From: Gammaproteobacteria bacterium
Lineage (GTDB): Bacteria > Pseudomonadota > Gammaproteobacteria > Burkholderiales > Gallionellaceae
Direction of reading: 5' to 3'
Length of the DNA: 64,000 nucleotides
NCBI GenBank assembly: GCA_018814405.1
Contig: JAHIZO010000005.1
Coordinates: 62,001 to 126,000 of the forward strand
Shown: piece by piece, positions 34,576 through 43,979 of the stretch
Layout: every line of letters begins with the position of its first letter
How positions within the stretch are numbered: the stretch's first letter is position 1
Program-made: the position numbers and the translations under genes
Notes under the pieces: model-generated
What the model was told of the DNA's origin: nothing
Databases searched by the model: none
What the model saw: only the letters and a program-made list of their open reading frames with translations

Positions 34576-37491
34576 ATGTCATCGACACCATTGCACGACC
34601 CATTGGCGCCGCCGGTTGCTGGCGCCACAACCGAGATCAAGAAGACCACCTGTTATATGTGCGCTTGCCGGTGCGGCATCCGCGTACATCTTCGCAACGG
34701 CGAGGTACGTTATATCGACGGTAATCCCGACCACCCTCTGAACGCGGGCGTGATCTGCGCCAAGGGGTCTTCGGGCATCATGAAACAGTATTCGCCGGCA
34801 CGCCTGACCAAGCCGCTGCGCCGCAAGCCGGGCACCGAGCGCGGGGCAGGTGAGTTCGAAGAGATCAGCTGGGAAGAGACTTTCACCTTGCTCGCCGATC
34901 GTCTTGGCGAGTTGCGCGCGACCGACCCGAAGAAGTTCGCGCTGTTCACCGGACGTGACCAGATGCAGGCGCTGACCGGTATGTTCGCGCGCCAGTTCGG
35001 CACGCCGAACTATGCGGCGCACGGTGGCTTCTGCTCGGTCAATATGGCGGCCGGCATGATCTACACCATCGGCGGTTCGTTCTGGGAGTTCGGCGGTCCC
35101 GATCTGGAACGCTCCAAGCTATTCATCATGATCGGTACGGCGGAAGACCATCACTCCAATCCGATGAAAGTGTCGCTGGCCAAGTTCAAGCGCGAGGGCG
35201 GTCGTTTCATCTCCATCAATCCGGTGCGCACCGGCTATTCGGCCATCGCCGACGAATGGGTGCCTATCCGTCCCGGTACTGACGGCGCGCTGTTCCTTGC
35301 CATCATCCGCGAGCTGATCGAGCTGGGCCTGTATGACCGCGAGTTCCTGGTGCGCTACACCAACTCGGGTCAACTGGTGAATCTGGATGCGGCGCATGAC
35401 GAGTTCGGCATGTTCGTGCGTACCGAGGTGCCGGAAGAAGAGGGCTGCTACGATCCGCAGAACAAACTGTGGTGGGATCGCAATACCAACAAGCCGGTGG
35501 TGACGCATAGCGAAGGTGCGGATCCGTTCCTGCGCGGCGAGTTCAAGTTGAGCGACGGTACGCCGGTGAAGCCCGCGTTCCAGTTGCTGAAGGATCGCGT
35601 TGCGGAATACACACCGGAGTGGGCGGAAGGCGTGACCGGTATCGCTGCCGACACTATCCGTCGTCTGGCGCATGAGATGGGCATCACTGCGCGTGACCAG
35701 AAGATCGAGCTGCCGATCGCGTGGACCGATAGCTGGGGCAAAGAGCATGAGACTGTCACCGGCAATCCGGTGGCGTTCCACGCCATGCGCGGACTGGCTG
35801 CACACTCCAACGGTTTCCATACCATCCGAGCACTGTCCATTTTGATGACGCTGTTGGGCACCATCGACCGTCCGGGCGGTTTCCGTCACAAGACACCGTT
35901 CCCGCGTCCGATCCCGCCTTGCGCGCGTCCGCCTAACGACCCGCGTGCAGTGCAGCCGAACACACCGCTGGATGGCATGCCGCTGGGTTGGCCGGCCGAT
36001 CCGGACGATCTGTTCGTGGACAAGGAAGGCGAAGCGGTACGTATCGACAAGGGCTTCTCCTGGGAATACCCGCTGTCGGCGCACGGCCTGATGCATAACG
36101 TGATCACCAACGCATGGCGCGGTGATCCGTACCCTATCGACACGCTGCTGCTGTTCATGGCCAACATGGCATGGAACTCCAGCATGAACACCAGCGAAGT
36201 GCGCAAGATGCTCACCGACAAGAATGAGAACGGCGAGTACAAGATCCCGAACATCGTGGTGTGTGATGCCTTCCATTCCGAGACCACCGCATTCGCCGAC
36301 CTGATCTTGCCGGATACGACCTATCTGGAACGTCACGACGTGATGTCCATGCTGGACCGTCCGATCTCCGAGTTCGACGGCCCGGTGGATTCGGTGCGTA
36401 TCCCGGTGATGCCACGTACCGGAGATTGCCTGCCGTTCCAAGAAGTGTTGATCGAACTGGGCACGCGTCTGAAGTTGCCGGCTTTCGTCACTCAGGACGG
36501 TGCGCGCAAATACAAGGATTACCCGGATTTCATCGTAAATTGGGAGACTGCACCGGGTTCCGGTATCGGCTTCCTGTCCGGCTGGCGTGGCAAGGGCGGC
36601 GAGAAGAGCATGAAGGGCGAGCCGAATCCCAACCAGTGGGAGATGTATGCCAAGAACGACTGTGTGCACCACGAGGTGTTGCCGCGTTCCTACCAGTTCA
36701 TGCGTAACTGGAACAAGGGTTATCTGGAATGGTCGCAGCGTAACGGCATCACGCGGTACTCCGAACCGATCCTGATCCACCTGTATTCCGAGGTGATGCA
36801 GAAGTTTCGTTTGGCTGCGCAGGGCAAGAGCATCACACGCCAGCCGCCAAAGCATCTGGCCAAACGCGTCGAGACTTATTTTGATCCCTTGCCGTTCTAC
36901 TACGAACCGCTGGAGACACAGGCCAGCGACAAGTTGAAGTATCCGCTGTCTGCCGTGACGCAACGCCCGATGGCGATGTATCACTCATGGGATTCGCAGA
37001 ATGCTTGGCTGCGTCAGATCCACGCGCACAATTATCTGTACGTGAACGCACTGACTGCGAAGAACGCGGGCATCGGCGACGGCGACTGGATTTGGTGCGA
37101 ATCGCAATGGGGCAAAGTGCGTTGCATGGCACGTTATAGTGAGTCGGTGGAGCCGGGTACGGTGTGGACTTGGAACGCTATCGGCAAAGCAGCCGGTGCA
37201 TGGAATCTGACACCAGACGCGAACGAGTCGCAGCAGGGCTTCCTGCTCAATCACCTGATCTCGGAAGAATTACCGAAGCAGGCGGACGGTTCGCGTTTCT
37301 CCAACTCCGATCCGATCACCGGACAGGCTGCTTGGTATGACGTGCGTGTACGAATCTACAAAGCGGAAGAGGGAGAGCCGCAGCAGACCTCGCCGCAATT
37401 CCCACCCATGAAGAAGTATCCCGGCATGAAAGATGCGCCGACCTGGTTGGCCTACTTGGCGGGTGCAAAGAAGAAAGGCGGTGCGAAATGA
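34576..37491 (+). CDS. soeA: Sulfite dehydrogenase molybdopterin subunit SoeA
   Basis: 971 residues from ATG 34576 (a TTG lies two codons upstream). The N-terminal [4Fe-4S] motif CYMCACRCG with a distal Cys in GVICAKG opens a complex-iron-sulfur molybdoenzyme. EERSKL-type spacing, GTAEDHHSNP and the C-terminal MGD-binding domain (MAMYHSWDSQNAWLRQIH) follow. There is no Tat signal, so the enzyme is cytoplasmic, as known for SoeABC of Allochromatium, which oxidises sulfite directly to sulfate. The gene order A-B-C and the apr/sat neighbour support sulfite over polysulfide or thiosulfate as substrate. Confidence 0.9.
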   Translation: MSSTPLHDPLAPPVAGATTEIKKTTCYMCACRCGIRVHLRNGEVRYIDGNPDHPLNAGVICAKGSSGIMKQYSPARLTKPLRRKPGTERGAGEFEEISWEETFTLLADRLGELRATDPKKFALFTGRDQMQALTGMFARQFGTPNYAAHGGFCSVNMAAGMIYTIGGSFWEFGGPDLERSKLFIMIGTAEDHHSNPMKVSLAKFKREGGRFISINPVRTGYSAIADEWVPIRPGTDGALFLAIIRELIELGLYDREFLVRYTNSGQLVNLDAAHDEFGMFVRTEVPEEEGCYDPQNKLWWDRNTNKPVVTHSEGADPFLRGEFKLSDGTPVKPAFQLLKDRVAEYTPEWAEGVTGIAADTIRRLAHEMGITARDQKIELPIAWTDSWGKEHETVTGNPVAFHAMRGLAAHSNGFHTIRALSILMTLLGTIDRPGGFRHKTPFPRPIPPCARPPNDPRAVQPNTPLDGMPLGWPADPDDLFVDKEGEAVRIDKGFSWEYPLSAHGLMHNVITNAWRGDPYPIDTLLLFMANMAWNSSMNTSEVRKMLTDKNENGEYKIPNIVVCDAFHSETTAFADLILPDTTYLERHDVMSMLDRPISEFDGPVDSVRIPVMPRTGDCLPFQEVLIELGTRLKLPAFVTQDGARKYKDYPDFIVNWETAPGSGIGFLSGWRGKGGEKSMKGEPNPNQWEMYAKNDCVHHEVLPRSYQFMRNWNKGYLEWSQRNGITRYSEPILIHLYSEVMQKFRLAAQGKSITRQPPKHLAKRVETYFDPLPFYYEPLETQASDKLKYPLSAVTQRPMAMYHSWDSQNAWLRQIHAHNYLYVNALTAKNAGIGDGDWIWCESQWGKVRCMARYSESVEPGTVWTWNAIGKAAGAWNLTPDANESQQGFLLNHLISEELPKQADGSRFSNSDPITGQAAWYDVRVRIYKAEEGEPQQTSPQFPPMKKYPGMKDAPTWLAYLAGAKKKGGAK

Positions 37492-38219
37492 CACAACTCG
37501 CATTGGTGATCGACCTGAACGTGTGCGTGGGCTGTAGCGCCTGCGTGACCAGCTGCAAGGAATGGAACACTTCCGGTTCTGCCGGGCCCTTGGTGGATGA
37601 ACGTCCCTACGGTGAGAACCCGACCGGTACCTTCTTCAATCGTGTGCAGACCTACGAGATGGGCACGTTCCCGAACAGCGAGACGATGCACTTCCCCAAG
37701 TCTTGTTTGCATTGCGAAGACCCGGCTTGCGTACCGGTATGCCCGACCGGTGCTTCGTACAAGCGCAAGGAAGACGGCATCGTGCTAGTGGACTACGACA
37801 AGTGCATCGGCTGTAAATACTGCTCCTGGGCGTGTCCGTACGGTGTGCGCGAGTTCGACGAGCAGGAGAAGGTGATGAAGAAGTGCACCTTGTGTGTGGA
37901 TCGCATCTACGACATGTCGATGCCGGAAGCGGATCGCAAACCTTCCTGCGTGAAGGCATGCCCGACCAGCGCACGTCTGTTCGGTGACATCCACGATCCG
38001 GAATCTGAAGTGTCAGTGGCGATCCGCGAAGATGGTGGCTATGCGCTGATGCCTGAGTGGGGCACGCATCCTTCGAATCACTATCTGCCGCGTCGCAAGA
38101 CCAAGATGAAGATCCATGCCGACGAGCTGGAGCGCGCCGACAATCCGCTCAAACTCGATCAGCAATTGCCCAAACCGGACAAGGATCAGTCGACGATGGA
38201 CGACGTGTCGGCCTGGTAA
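37488..38219 (+). CDS. soeB: Sulfite dehydrogenase iron-sulfur subunit SoeB
   Basis: 243 residues of the DmsB/PhsB type. Four cysteine clusters can be read: CVGCSACVTSCKEWN, CLHCEDPACVPVCP, CIGCKYCSWACP, and CTLCVDR with CVKACP. They hold four Fe-S clusters linking SoeA to SoeC. Its ATG overlaps the soeA stop as ATGA. Confidence 0.93.
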   Translation: MTQLALVIDLNVCVGCSACVTSCKEWNTSGSAGPLVDERPYGENPTGTFFNRVQTYEMGTFPNSETMHFPKSCLHCEDPACVPVCPTGASYKRKEDGIVLVDYDKCIGCKYCSWACPYGVREFDEQEKVMKKCTLCVDRIYDMSMPEADRKPSCVKACPTSARLFGDIHDPESEVSVAIREDGGYALMPEWGTHPSNHYLPRRKTKMKIHADELERADNPLKLDQQLPKPDKDQSTMDDVSAW

Positions 38220-38239
38220 ACAGAACTTAGCGAGACATT

Positions 38240-39211
38240 ATGAAACCAGCATTCTCAGTGATTTTTTTAACGACTTTGATCGGTGCAGCACAGGGCCTGT
38301 TCCTGGCCTTGTTCACGCATCAGTCGTATGCGCTGTTCGGTCTGTTGCCGATGCAGTCCGATGACTTCTATGGCTACGGCACGATCATCGTGTTGGTGTT
38401 ATTGGCTGCCGGACTGGTTGCCTCGTTCTTCCACTTGGGGCGTCCCGAACGCGCATGGCGTGCGGCGACGATGTGGCGCACCTCATGGCTGTCGCGCGAA
38501 GTGATCGTGCTGCCCGCGTTCATGGGCGTGGCCTTCCTGTTCGGTGTGTCGCATCTGTTCGGCATCCGTCCGGAGATCGTGACGCTGCCCGGCGGCATGG
38601 TGGTCGATCTGTCATTGGTGCTGGGTGTGATCGGGACTTTATTGGCTTTTGCACTGTTCGTATGTACTGCGATGATCTACGCTTGTCTGCGTTTTCTCAA
38701 GGAATGGAACTCGCCGCTGACAGTCATCAATTACATCCTGATGGGTGGTTCGTCCGGTTTCATATTGGCAGCGTTCTATGCGGCTTCTGCCGCGCCGGAT
38801 CAGGCAGACTTCTTCGCCGGTTGGGCCATCATCATCACCGTGCTGGCACTGATCGGACGCGCGGCTTCCTTGATACGTAACGCACGCCTGAAGCCGACCT
38901 CGACCATCCAGACTGCGATCGGCGTTAAGCATCCCAAGATCACCCAGCGTTCCATGGGCGCGATGGGCGGTTCGTTCAATACGCGTGAGTTCTTTCACGG
39001 CAAGAGCGATGCATTCCTGCGTACGATCAAGCCGACATTCTTGTTGCTGGGTTTCGTGCTGCCACTGGTGCTGTTGGCGCTGGGACTATCCAATCCCGCG
39101 TTGCTGGGCTTGGCGTTTATACTGCAATACCTCGGACTGCTGGCCGAGCGCTGGTTCTTCTTTGCGCAGGCCAACCATCCGCAGAACCTTTATTACCAGA
39201 CCGTAGGCTGA
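38240..39211 (+). CDS. soeC: Sulfite dehydrogenase membrane subunit SoeC
   Basis: 323 residues of the DmsC/NrfD-like anchor family with eight or nine membrane helices. SFFHLGRPERAWRA after the second helix and ALFVCTAMIYACLRFL are family motifs. It anchors SoeAB on the cytoplasmic face and reduces quinone. It begins 20 bases after soeB. Confidence 0.9.
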   Translation: MKPAFSVIFLTTLIGAAQGLFLALFTHQSYALFGLLPMQSDDFYGYGTIIVLVLLAAGLVASFFHLGRPERAWRAATMWRTSWLSREVIVLPAFMGVAFLFGVSHLFGIRPEIVTLPGGMVVDLSLVLGVIGTLLAFALFVCTAMIYACLRFLKEWNSPLTVINYILMGGSSGFILAAFYAASAAPDQADFFAGWAIIITVLALIGRAASLIRNARLKPTSTIQTAIGVKHPKITQRSMGAMGGSFNTREFFHGKSDAFLRTIKPTFLLLGFVLPLVLLALGLSNPALLGLAFILQYLGLLAERWFFFAQANHPQNLYYQTVG

Positions 39212-39221
39212 TGCAATACTG

Positions 39222-41018
39222 ATGGCAACTCAAACTCGTACTCGTATCTGTAAAGACTGGCTGTGCAAGACGCTTCCATTCATGCAATGGAAGCATCTGG
39301 TAGACAAACAATCCTCCCGTGCCGATCTGATCGCCGGCCTGACCGGTGCGATGATCGTGTTGCCGCAAGGCGTCGCGTTCGCCACCATCGCCGGTATGCC
39401 GCCGGAGTACGGTCTGTATGCGGCCATGGTGCCGGCCATCATCGCCGCCCTGTTCGGGTCGAGCTGGCATCTGGTGTCCGGCCCGACCACGGCCATTTCC
39501 ATTGCGGTGTTCGCGGCCATGAGTCCGCTGGCCGATCCGGGTTCGCCAGAATTCATCAGTATGGTGCTGACGCTCACCTTCCTGGTGGGCTTGTTCCAGT
39601 TGATACTCGGGCTGGCGCGCATGGGGGTGTTGGTCAATTTCATCTCGCATACGGTGGTGATAGGCTTCACGGCCGGGGCGGCGGTGCTGATTGCGGCCAG
39701 CCAGGTGAAACATTTCTTCGGTATCACCATCGAACGCGGCGCACATTTCCATGTGGTGATCGAACAGCTGATCCTGCAACTCGGCGACATCAATCTGTAT
39801 GTCACGCTGGTCGGTGCGGTGACGCTCGCTGCAGGGATTCTAGCGAAACGACTCATCCCCAAGATGCCTTACATGATCGTGGCCATGGTGGTCGGCAGCG
39901 TAGTGGCTTGGCTGGTCAATCTGGAAATCGGCGTGGCGACCACCCACATCACGACGGTCGGAGCCCTGCCTGCGCACCTGCCGCCACTCTCGTTGCCGGA
40001 CTTTTCCTATGCAACCATCCACAAGGTACTGTTTCCGGCGCTGGTGGTGACCATGCTGGCACTGACCGAGGCGGTCTCCATTTCGCGCGCCATCGCGGTG
40101 AAATCCGAACAGCGTATCGACGGTAATCAAGAGTTCATCGGCCAGGGCTTGTCCAACTTGTTCGGTAGTTTCTTCTCAAGCTATGCCTCGTGCGGCTCGT
40201 TCAACCGCAGCGGTGTGAACTACGCGGCCGGTGCGCAGACGCCGCTGGCGACGGTGTATGCCTCGATCTTCCTGTTGTTGATCCTGCTGCTGGTCGCGCC
40301 GTTGGCGGCCTATCTGCCGACTGCGGCGATGGCGGGCATCCTGTTCTTGGTGGCCTGGGGGTTGATCGATTTCCACCATATCTCCAGCATCATGAAGACC
40401 AGCCGAAGCGAGACTGTCATCTTGTGGGTGACACTGGTCGGTACCTTGGTTGACCTAGAGAAAGGCATCTTCTTCGGCATCCTGCTCTCGCTGGCGATCT
40501 ATCTGTATCGCGTCTCCAAACCCGGCATGCGTCCTGTCGTGCCGTCGCCGGAAGAGGGCGCCTACCATTTCGTGGGTGCAGAGGACCATCAGCAATGTCC
40601 GCAACTATCGATCATGCGTATCAACGGTGCATTGTTCTTCGGTGCGGTCGATAACGTGCGTGACCGCCTGCACCAGATCGACGAAGATGATCCGCAAAAG
40701 AAATCGCTGCTGCTCACCGTGCGCGGCCTGACCTTCGTAGATGTGGCCGGTGCCGAGATGCTGGCCCAAGAGGCACGCCGCCGAAAAAAACTCGGTGGCA
40801 AGGTGTATTTCTACTCGTGCAAGGAAGCGACGAAGGATTTCCTGAAAAAATCCGGGGCGATGAAAGATATCGGCGAAGAGAACTTCTTCCCGGTGATGTC
40901 GAACTGGGTCGGGAAAATCTATCCCGATCTGGATCCGGAGATATGCCGCAATTGCAAGGCGCGGATATTCTCCGAGTGCCATGGCAGCTTGCCGAACGGT
41001 GAGCCTAGGACGAGCTAG
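39222..41018 (+). CDS. SulP-family anion transporter with STAS domain
   Basis: 598 residues. Up to about 430 lies the SulP membrane core (RADLIAGLTGAMIVLPQGVAFATIAGMPPEYGLY, GPTTAISIAVFAA). A STAS domain follows (about 460-560: LSIMRINGALFFGAVDNV, LTVRGLTFVDVAGAEML). SulP proteins move sulfate, bicarbonate or other anions. The C-terminal tail has an unusual CRNCKARIFSEC cluster. Its position 10 bases after soeC suggests transport of the sulfate produced or co-regulated anion balance; direction cannot be read from sequence. Confidence 0.9.
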   Translation: MATQTRTRICKDWLCKTLPFMQWKHLVDKQSSRADLIAGLTGAMIVLPQGVAFATIAGMPPEYGLYAAMVPAIIAALFGSSWHLVSGPTTAISIAVFAAMSPLADPGSPEFISMVLTLTFLVGLFQLILGLARMGVLVNFISHTVVIGFTAGAAVLIAASQVKHFFGITIERGAHFHVVIEQLILQLGDINLYVTLVGAVTLAAGILAKRLIPKMPYMIVAMVVGSVVAWLVNLEIGVATTHITTVGALPAHLPPLSLPDFSYATIHKVLFPALVVTMLALTEAVSISRAIAVKSEQRIDGNQEFIGQGLSNLFGSFFSSYASCGSFNRSGVNYAAGAQTPLATVYASIFLLLILLLVAPLAAYLPTAAMAGILFLVAWGLIDFHHISSIMKTSRSETVILWVTLVGTLVDLEKGIFFGILLSLAIYLYRVSKPGMRPVVPSPEEGAYHFVGAEDHQQCPQLSIMRINGALFFGAVDNVRDRLHQIDEDDPQKKSLLLTVRGLTFVDVAGAEMLAQEARRRKKLGGKVYFYSCKEATKDFLKKSGAMKDIGEENFFPVMSNWVGKIYPDLDPEICRNCKARIFSECHGSLPNGEPRTS

Positions 41019-41042
41019 GGTGTAGTTATTGAAGGAGGCCAG

Positions 41043-42986
41043 ATGAGCAGCGAAGCCAGTCATACCAAAACCATTGTTGCGGCCTTCATCTTTCTTGCGG
41101 TCGGTGTGGCATCCTTCATGTTCGGGCCGAGCCGCGAGATCGCCGTCGTACTCAATCTGCTGCTGCTCACTGTGTTCCTGTTCGCCTTCGAGGTGGTTGG
41201 TGTGGATGTTGCGGCGGTCACTATCATGGTGCTGTTGGGTCTGATCAGTCACTTCAGTAGTGTGATCGGCCTGCCGCAGCCACTGGTCGAAGGGCGGGAG
41301 TTGTTCCGCGGGTTCTCCGGCAATGCGGTGATCTCCATCATCGCCGTGATGATCGTCGGTGCCGGGTTGGACAAGACCGGCCTGATGAACAAGGTCGCCG
41401 GCTTCATCCTGCGCGTGGCGGGCAAGACCGAGACGCGCATCATCCCTGCGGTCTCCAGTACCGTGGGTATCATCTCCAGCTTCATGCAGAACGTCGGCGC
41501 AGCGGCGCTGTTCCTGCCGGTGGTCGGTCGCGTTTCGGCGCGCACCGGACTGCCGATGTCGCGGTTGCTGATGCCGATGGGTTTTTGCGCCATTCTCGGC
41601 GGCACCATCACCATGGTCGGTTCCAGTCCTTTGATCCTGCTCAACGACTTGATGCTTGCCTCCAACAAAGGCTTGGCACCCGAGCAGCAGATGCAGACTT
41701 GGTCGCTGTTCTCGGTCACACCGATCGGCTTGGCGTTGCTGGCCTCGGGTATCGCTTATTTCGTGCTGGCGGGCCGCTATGTACTGCCCGGTGGCGACAA
41801 AGCGAGCGTGACCAGCGGCGCCAACGCGATGGATTATTTCCGCAACCTGTACGGTCTGGACTACGCGGCATTCGAAGTGGTGGTGCCGGACGTCAGCCCG
41901 CTGGTCGGTAGGCTCATCAACGATATCGAGCAGCCTAACCGCTTGCGCGTGATCGCCATCATGCGTACTACGGATGACCTGCGCATCGGTCCTGCGCGCG
42001 ACATCGAGATCGTGGCGGGTAGCGTGCTGGGCATCCTCGGCGCGCCGGAGCGTCTGCGTGAGTTCGCTTTGACCAATGGTCTGCAATTACGCGAGGAACT
42101 AGAAACCTTCGCCGAGCAATTATCAGCGGCAAAATCGGGTATCGCCGAGATCGTTATCCCGCCCCGTTCGGGGTTGATCGGCAAGAGCGCACGCGATCTG
42201 TGGCTGCGCAAGAAATATGGGGTGTCGCTGATGGCGCTACATCGCGGTAGCAAGACGCTGCGCGAGGGTGACGGGGTGCGCGACATCCCGTTCCAGTCAG
42301 GTGATGCGCTAGTGGTACATACCGGCTGGGAGACACTGGCGCACCTGCAGAAGGACCGGGATTTCGTGGTCATCACTACCGAGTTCCCGCGCGAGGAGTC
42401 GCGCCCGCACAAGGTGACGGCCGCGTTGGGCAGTTTCATGCTGGCACTGGTGCTGATCCTGTTCACCAATATCACCCTCTCCATCGCGCTGATGACGGGT
42501 GCGATCGGCATGGTGCTGCTGCGCGTGCTCAGCATCGACGAAGCGTACCGCGCGGTGAGTTGGAAGTCGGTGTTCCTGCTGGCCAGCCTGATCCCGCTCG
42601 GCCTTGCGGTGGAGACCAGCGGCACGGCTAGATGGATCGCCGAGCAGACTCTGTCCGTGCTTGGCGGCACGCCGATCTGGGTGATCCAGCTGGCGATCGT
42701 CGTACTGGCTACGTTCTTCACGCTGGTGATGTCCAACGTTGGCGCGACGGTGCTGCTGGTGCCGCTGGCGGTGAACATCGCCATCGGTGCCGGTGCTGAC
42801 CCGGCAGTGTTCGCACTGACCGTGGCGCTGGCGACCTCCAATTCATTCTTCCTGCCTACCCATCAGGTCAATGCGCTGCTGATGGGGCCGGGCGGTTATC
42901 GCGTGGTCGATTACATGCGTGCCGGCGGGGTGATGACGATAGTGTTCATCGTTGTGCTGATGCTCATGCTGAACCTGATCTTCTGA
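41043..42986 (+). CDS. SLC13/DASS-type transporter with two RCK_C domains
   Basis: 647 residues. Two membrane halves (about 10-245 and 455-645) flank a soluble insert with two TrkA-C/RCK_C units (about 275-360 and 365-445: LRVIAIMRTTDDLRIGPARD, GVSLMALHRGSKTLREGDGVRDIPFQSGD). NVGAAALFLPV and SNVGATVLLVPLAV are the paired NxGA motifs of sodium:sulfate/dicarboxylate carriers. SLC13 proteins with TrkA-C domains include sulfate transporters of the SAC1/SLT type. SD GGAGG is strong. It is the fifth gene of the soe operon. Confidence 0.87.
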   Translation: MSSEASHTKTIVAAFIFLAVGVASFMFGPSREIAVVLNLLLLTVFLFAFEVVGVDVAAVTIMVLLGLISHFSSVIGLPQPLVEGRELFRGFSGNAVISIIAVMIVGAGLDKTGLMNKVAGFILRVAGKTETRIIPAVSSTVGIISSFMQNVGAAALFLPVVGRVSARTGLPMSRLLMPMGFCAILGGTITMVGSSPLILLNDLMLASNKGLAPEQQMQTWSLFSVTPIGLALLASGIAYFVLAGRYVLPGGDKASVTSGANAMDYFRNLYGLDYAAFEVVVPDVSPLVGRLINDIEQPNRLRVIAIMRTTDDLRIGPARDIEIVAGSVLGILGAPERLREFALTNGLQLREELETFAEQLSAAKSGIAEIVIPPRSGLIGKSARDLWLRKKYGVSLMALHRGSKTLREGDGVRDIPFQSGDALVVHTGWETLAHLQKDRDFVVITTEFPREESRPHKVTAALGSFMLALVLILFTNITLSIALMTGAIGMVLLRVLSIDEAYRAVSWKSVFLLASLIPLGLAVETSGTARWIAEQTLSVLGGTPIWVIQLAIVVLATFFTLVMSNVGATVLLVPLAVNIAIGAGADPAVFALTVALATSNSFFLPTHQVNALLMGPGGYRVVDYMRAGGVMTIVFIVVLMLMLNLIF

Positions 42987-43004
42987 TTGTCGATGCATCG
43001 ACAA
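42987..43004. promoter_or_regulatory. 18-bp perfect palindrome upstream of soxY
   Basis: TTGTCGATGCATCGACAA reads the same on both strands. It begins directly after the stop of the SLC13 gene and 112 bases before soxY. A spacer-free palindrome of this length suits a dimeric repressor or activator site, and it is too short and U-poor for a terminator. Confidence 0.5.
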
Positions 43005-43010
43005 AACATA

Positions 43011-43050
43011 ACCCTAAAGAGTTAGGGGTGACACCCCTTGCTGGTTATGG
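43011..43050. promoter_or_regulatory. Overlapping inverted repeats and GGTTATGG element before soxY
   Basis: ACCCTAA-AGAG-TTAGGGGT (43011-43029) overlaps AGGGGTG-A-CACCCCT (43024-43038), and GGTTATGG lies at 43043-43050. These resemble the elements upstream of soeA and tusA and are candidate sites for a shared sulfur regulator. Confidence 0.4.
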
Positions 43051-43116
43051 ACGCAACATAGGGGCTAGTATCAAATGCCCCCTCGGCGAGTAGTCCTTTT
43101 TATAGCAGGGGGCTGG

Positions 43117-43593
43117 ATGCATAGTTGTGATGGTGTGGATAACGGGCGTCGTCAAGCAATCAAAACCGGAAGTGGTCTTGGCCTGCTGGGATTGTTCGCT
43201 ATGCTCGGATTGTTGCCCGCTGCGGCGCTCGCAGGCATCGAGCGCAAGGCTTTCGAAACCAATTCGCTGAATGAGGCGCTCGATGCATTGGGCGGCCTGA
43301 TCGCCGAAGAAAGCACCCATATCACGCTGACAGCACCCGATGTCGCCGAGAACGGCGCGCTGGTGCCGGTGACTGTGGAAAGCACACTGACCGATGTCGA
43401 GCAAATCTCTATCTTGGCCGACCGCAATCCCACTATGCTGGTCGCGCACTACACCCTGCCCGAGGGCACTGACGCTTACCTCTCCACCCGCATCCGCATG
43501 GCCGAGACGTCGAATGTGATCGTTCTGGTCAAAGCGGGCGGGCGTTTCTACCGCGCTTCCAAACAAGTCAAAGTCACAGCGGGAGGTTGCTGA
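43117..43593 (+). CDS. soxY: Sulfur carrier subunit SoxY
   Basis: 158 residues from ATG 43117, which has AGGGGG five bases upstream; a longer frame from 43075 lacks an SD. A Tat-like signal (NGRRQAIKTGSG followed by a hydrophobic core to AALA) exports it. The immunoglobulin-like domain begins at IERKAF, and the protein ends TAGGC, giving the sulfur-binding cysteine of the SoxY swinging arm (usually GGCGG, here shortened). With SoxZ it carries sulfur intermediates in the periplasm. No soxA, soxX, soxB or soxCD is in view. Confidence 0.92.
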   Translation: MHSCDGVDNGRRQAIKTGSGLGLLGLFAMLGLLPAAALAGIERKAFETNSLNEALDALGGLIAEESTHITLTAPDVAENGALVPVTVESTLTDVEQISILADRNPTMLVAHYTLPEGTDAYLSTRIRMAETSNVIVLVKAGGRFYRASKQVKVTAGGC

Positions 43594-43907
43594 TGGCCGC
43601 GCCTTCCAAGATACGCGCATCGCTCAAGGACGGCGCTTACGTCGAGGTGAGGATGCTGATGTACCACGATATGGAGAACGGCCGTCGCAAGGACGAAGCC
43701 GGCAATCTCGTGCCTGCTTGGCATATCACTGAATTCAGAGTGCAGCATCAGGGGCGGACTGTGCTGGAAGGGCAGTTCGGTCCCTCCGTGTCCAAGAATC
43801 CGTATCTGGTGTTCCGCTTCCGGGGCGCGAACAAGGGGGACATGCTGTCCCTTTCATGGCAAGACAATCGGGGGGATAGTCGCGTGGATGACGCAATCAT
43901 CGATTGA
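43593..43907 (+). CDS. soxZ: SoxZ
   Basis: 104 residues from ATG 43593, which overlaps the soxY stop as TGATG and has GGGAGG six bases upstream. The domain shows VEVRMLMYHDMENGRR, PAWHITEF and SLSWQDNRGDS, typical of SoxZ. It has no signal peptide and is co-exported with SoxY, with which it forms the SoxYZ carrier. Confidence 0.94.
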   Translation: MAAPSKIRASLKDGAYVEVRMLMYHDMENGRRKDEAGNLVPAWHITEFRVQHQGRTVLEGQFGPSVSKNPYLVFRFRGANKGDMLSLSWQDNRGDSRVDDAIID

Positions 43908-43979
43908 CCAGGGCAGGGGCCGCCGCCGGGCGGGAAAAGCAGCAGACGTCGTTCAATTCAACTCAGGGGAGGTTTGACT

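Noticed and set aside
34576-37491. A 621-codon open frame on the minus strand (35119-36984) opposite soeA
   Set aside because: It is an antisense shadow produced by the GC-biased third positions of soeA; the product is rich in His/Arg/Gln with no domain or SD.
40605-42086. A 493-codon minus-strand open frame opposite the SulP and SLC13 genes
   Set aside because: It spans the junction of two well-supported plus-strand genes and encodes low-complexity His/Arg/Gln sequence without any family signature.
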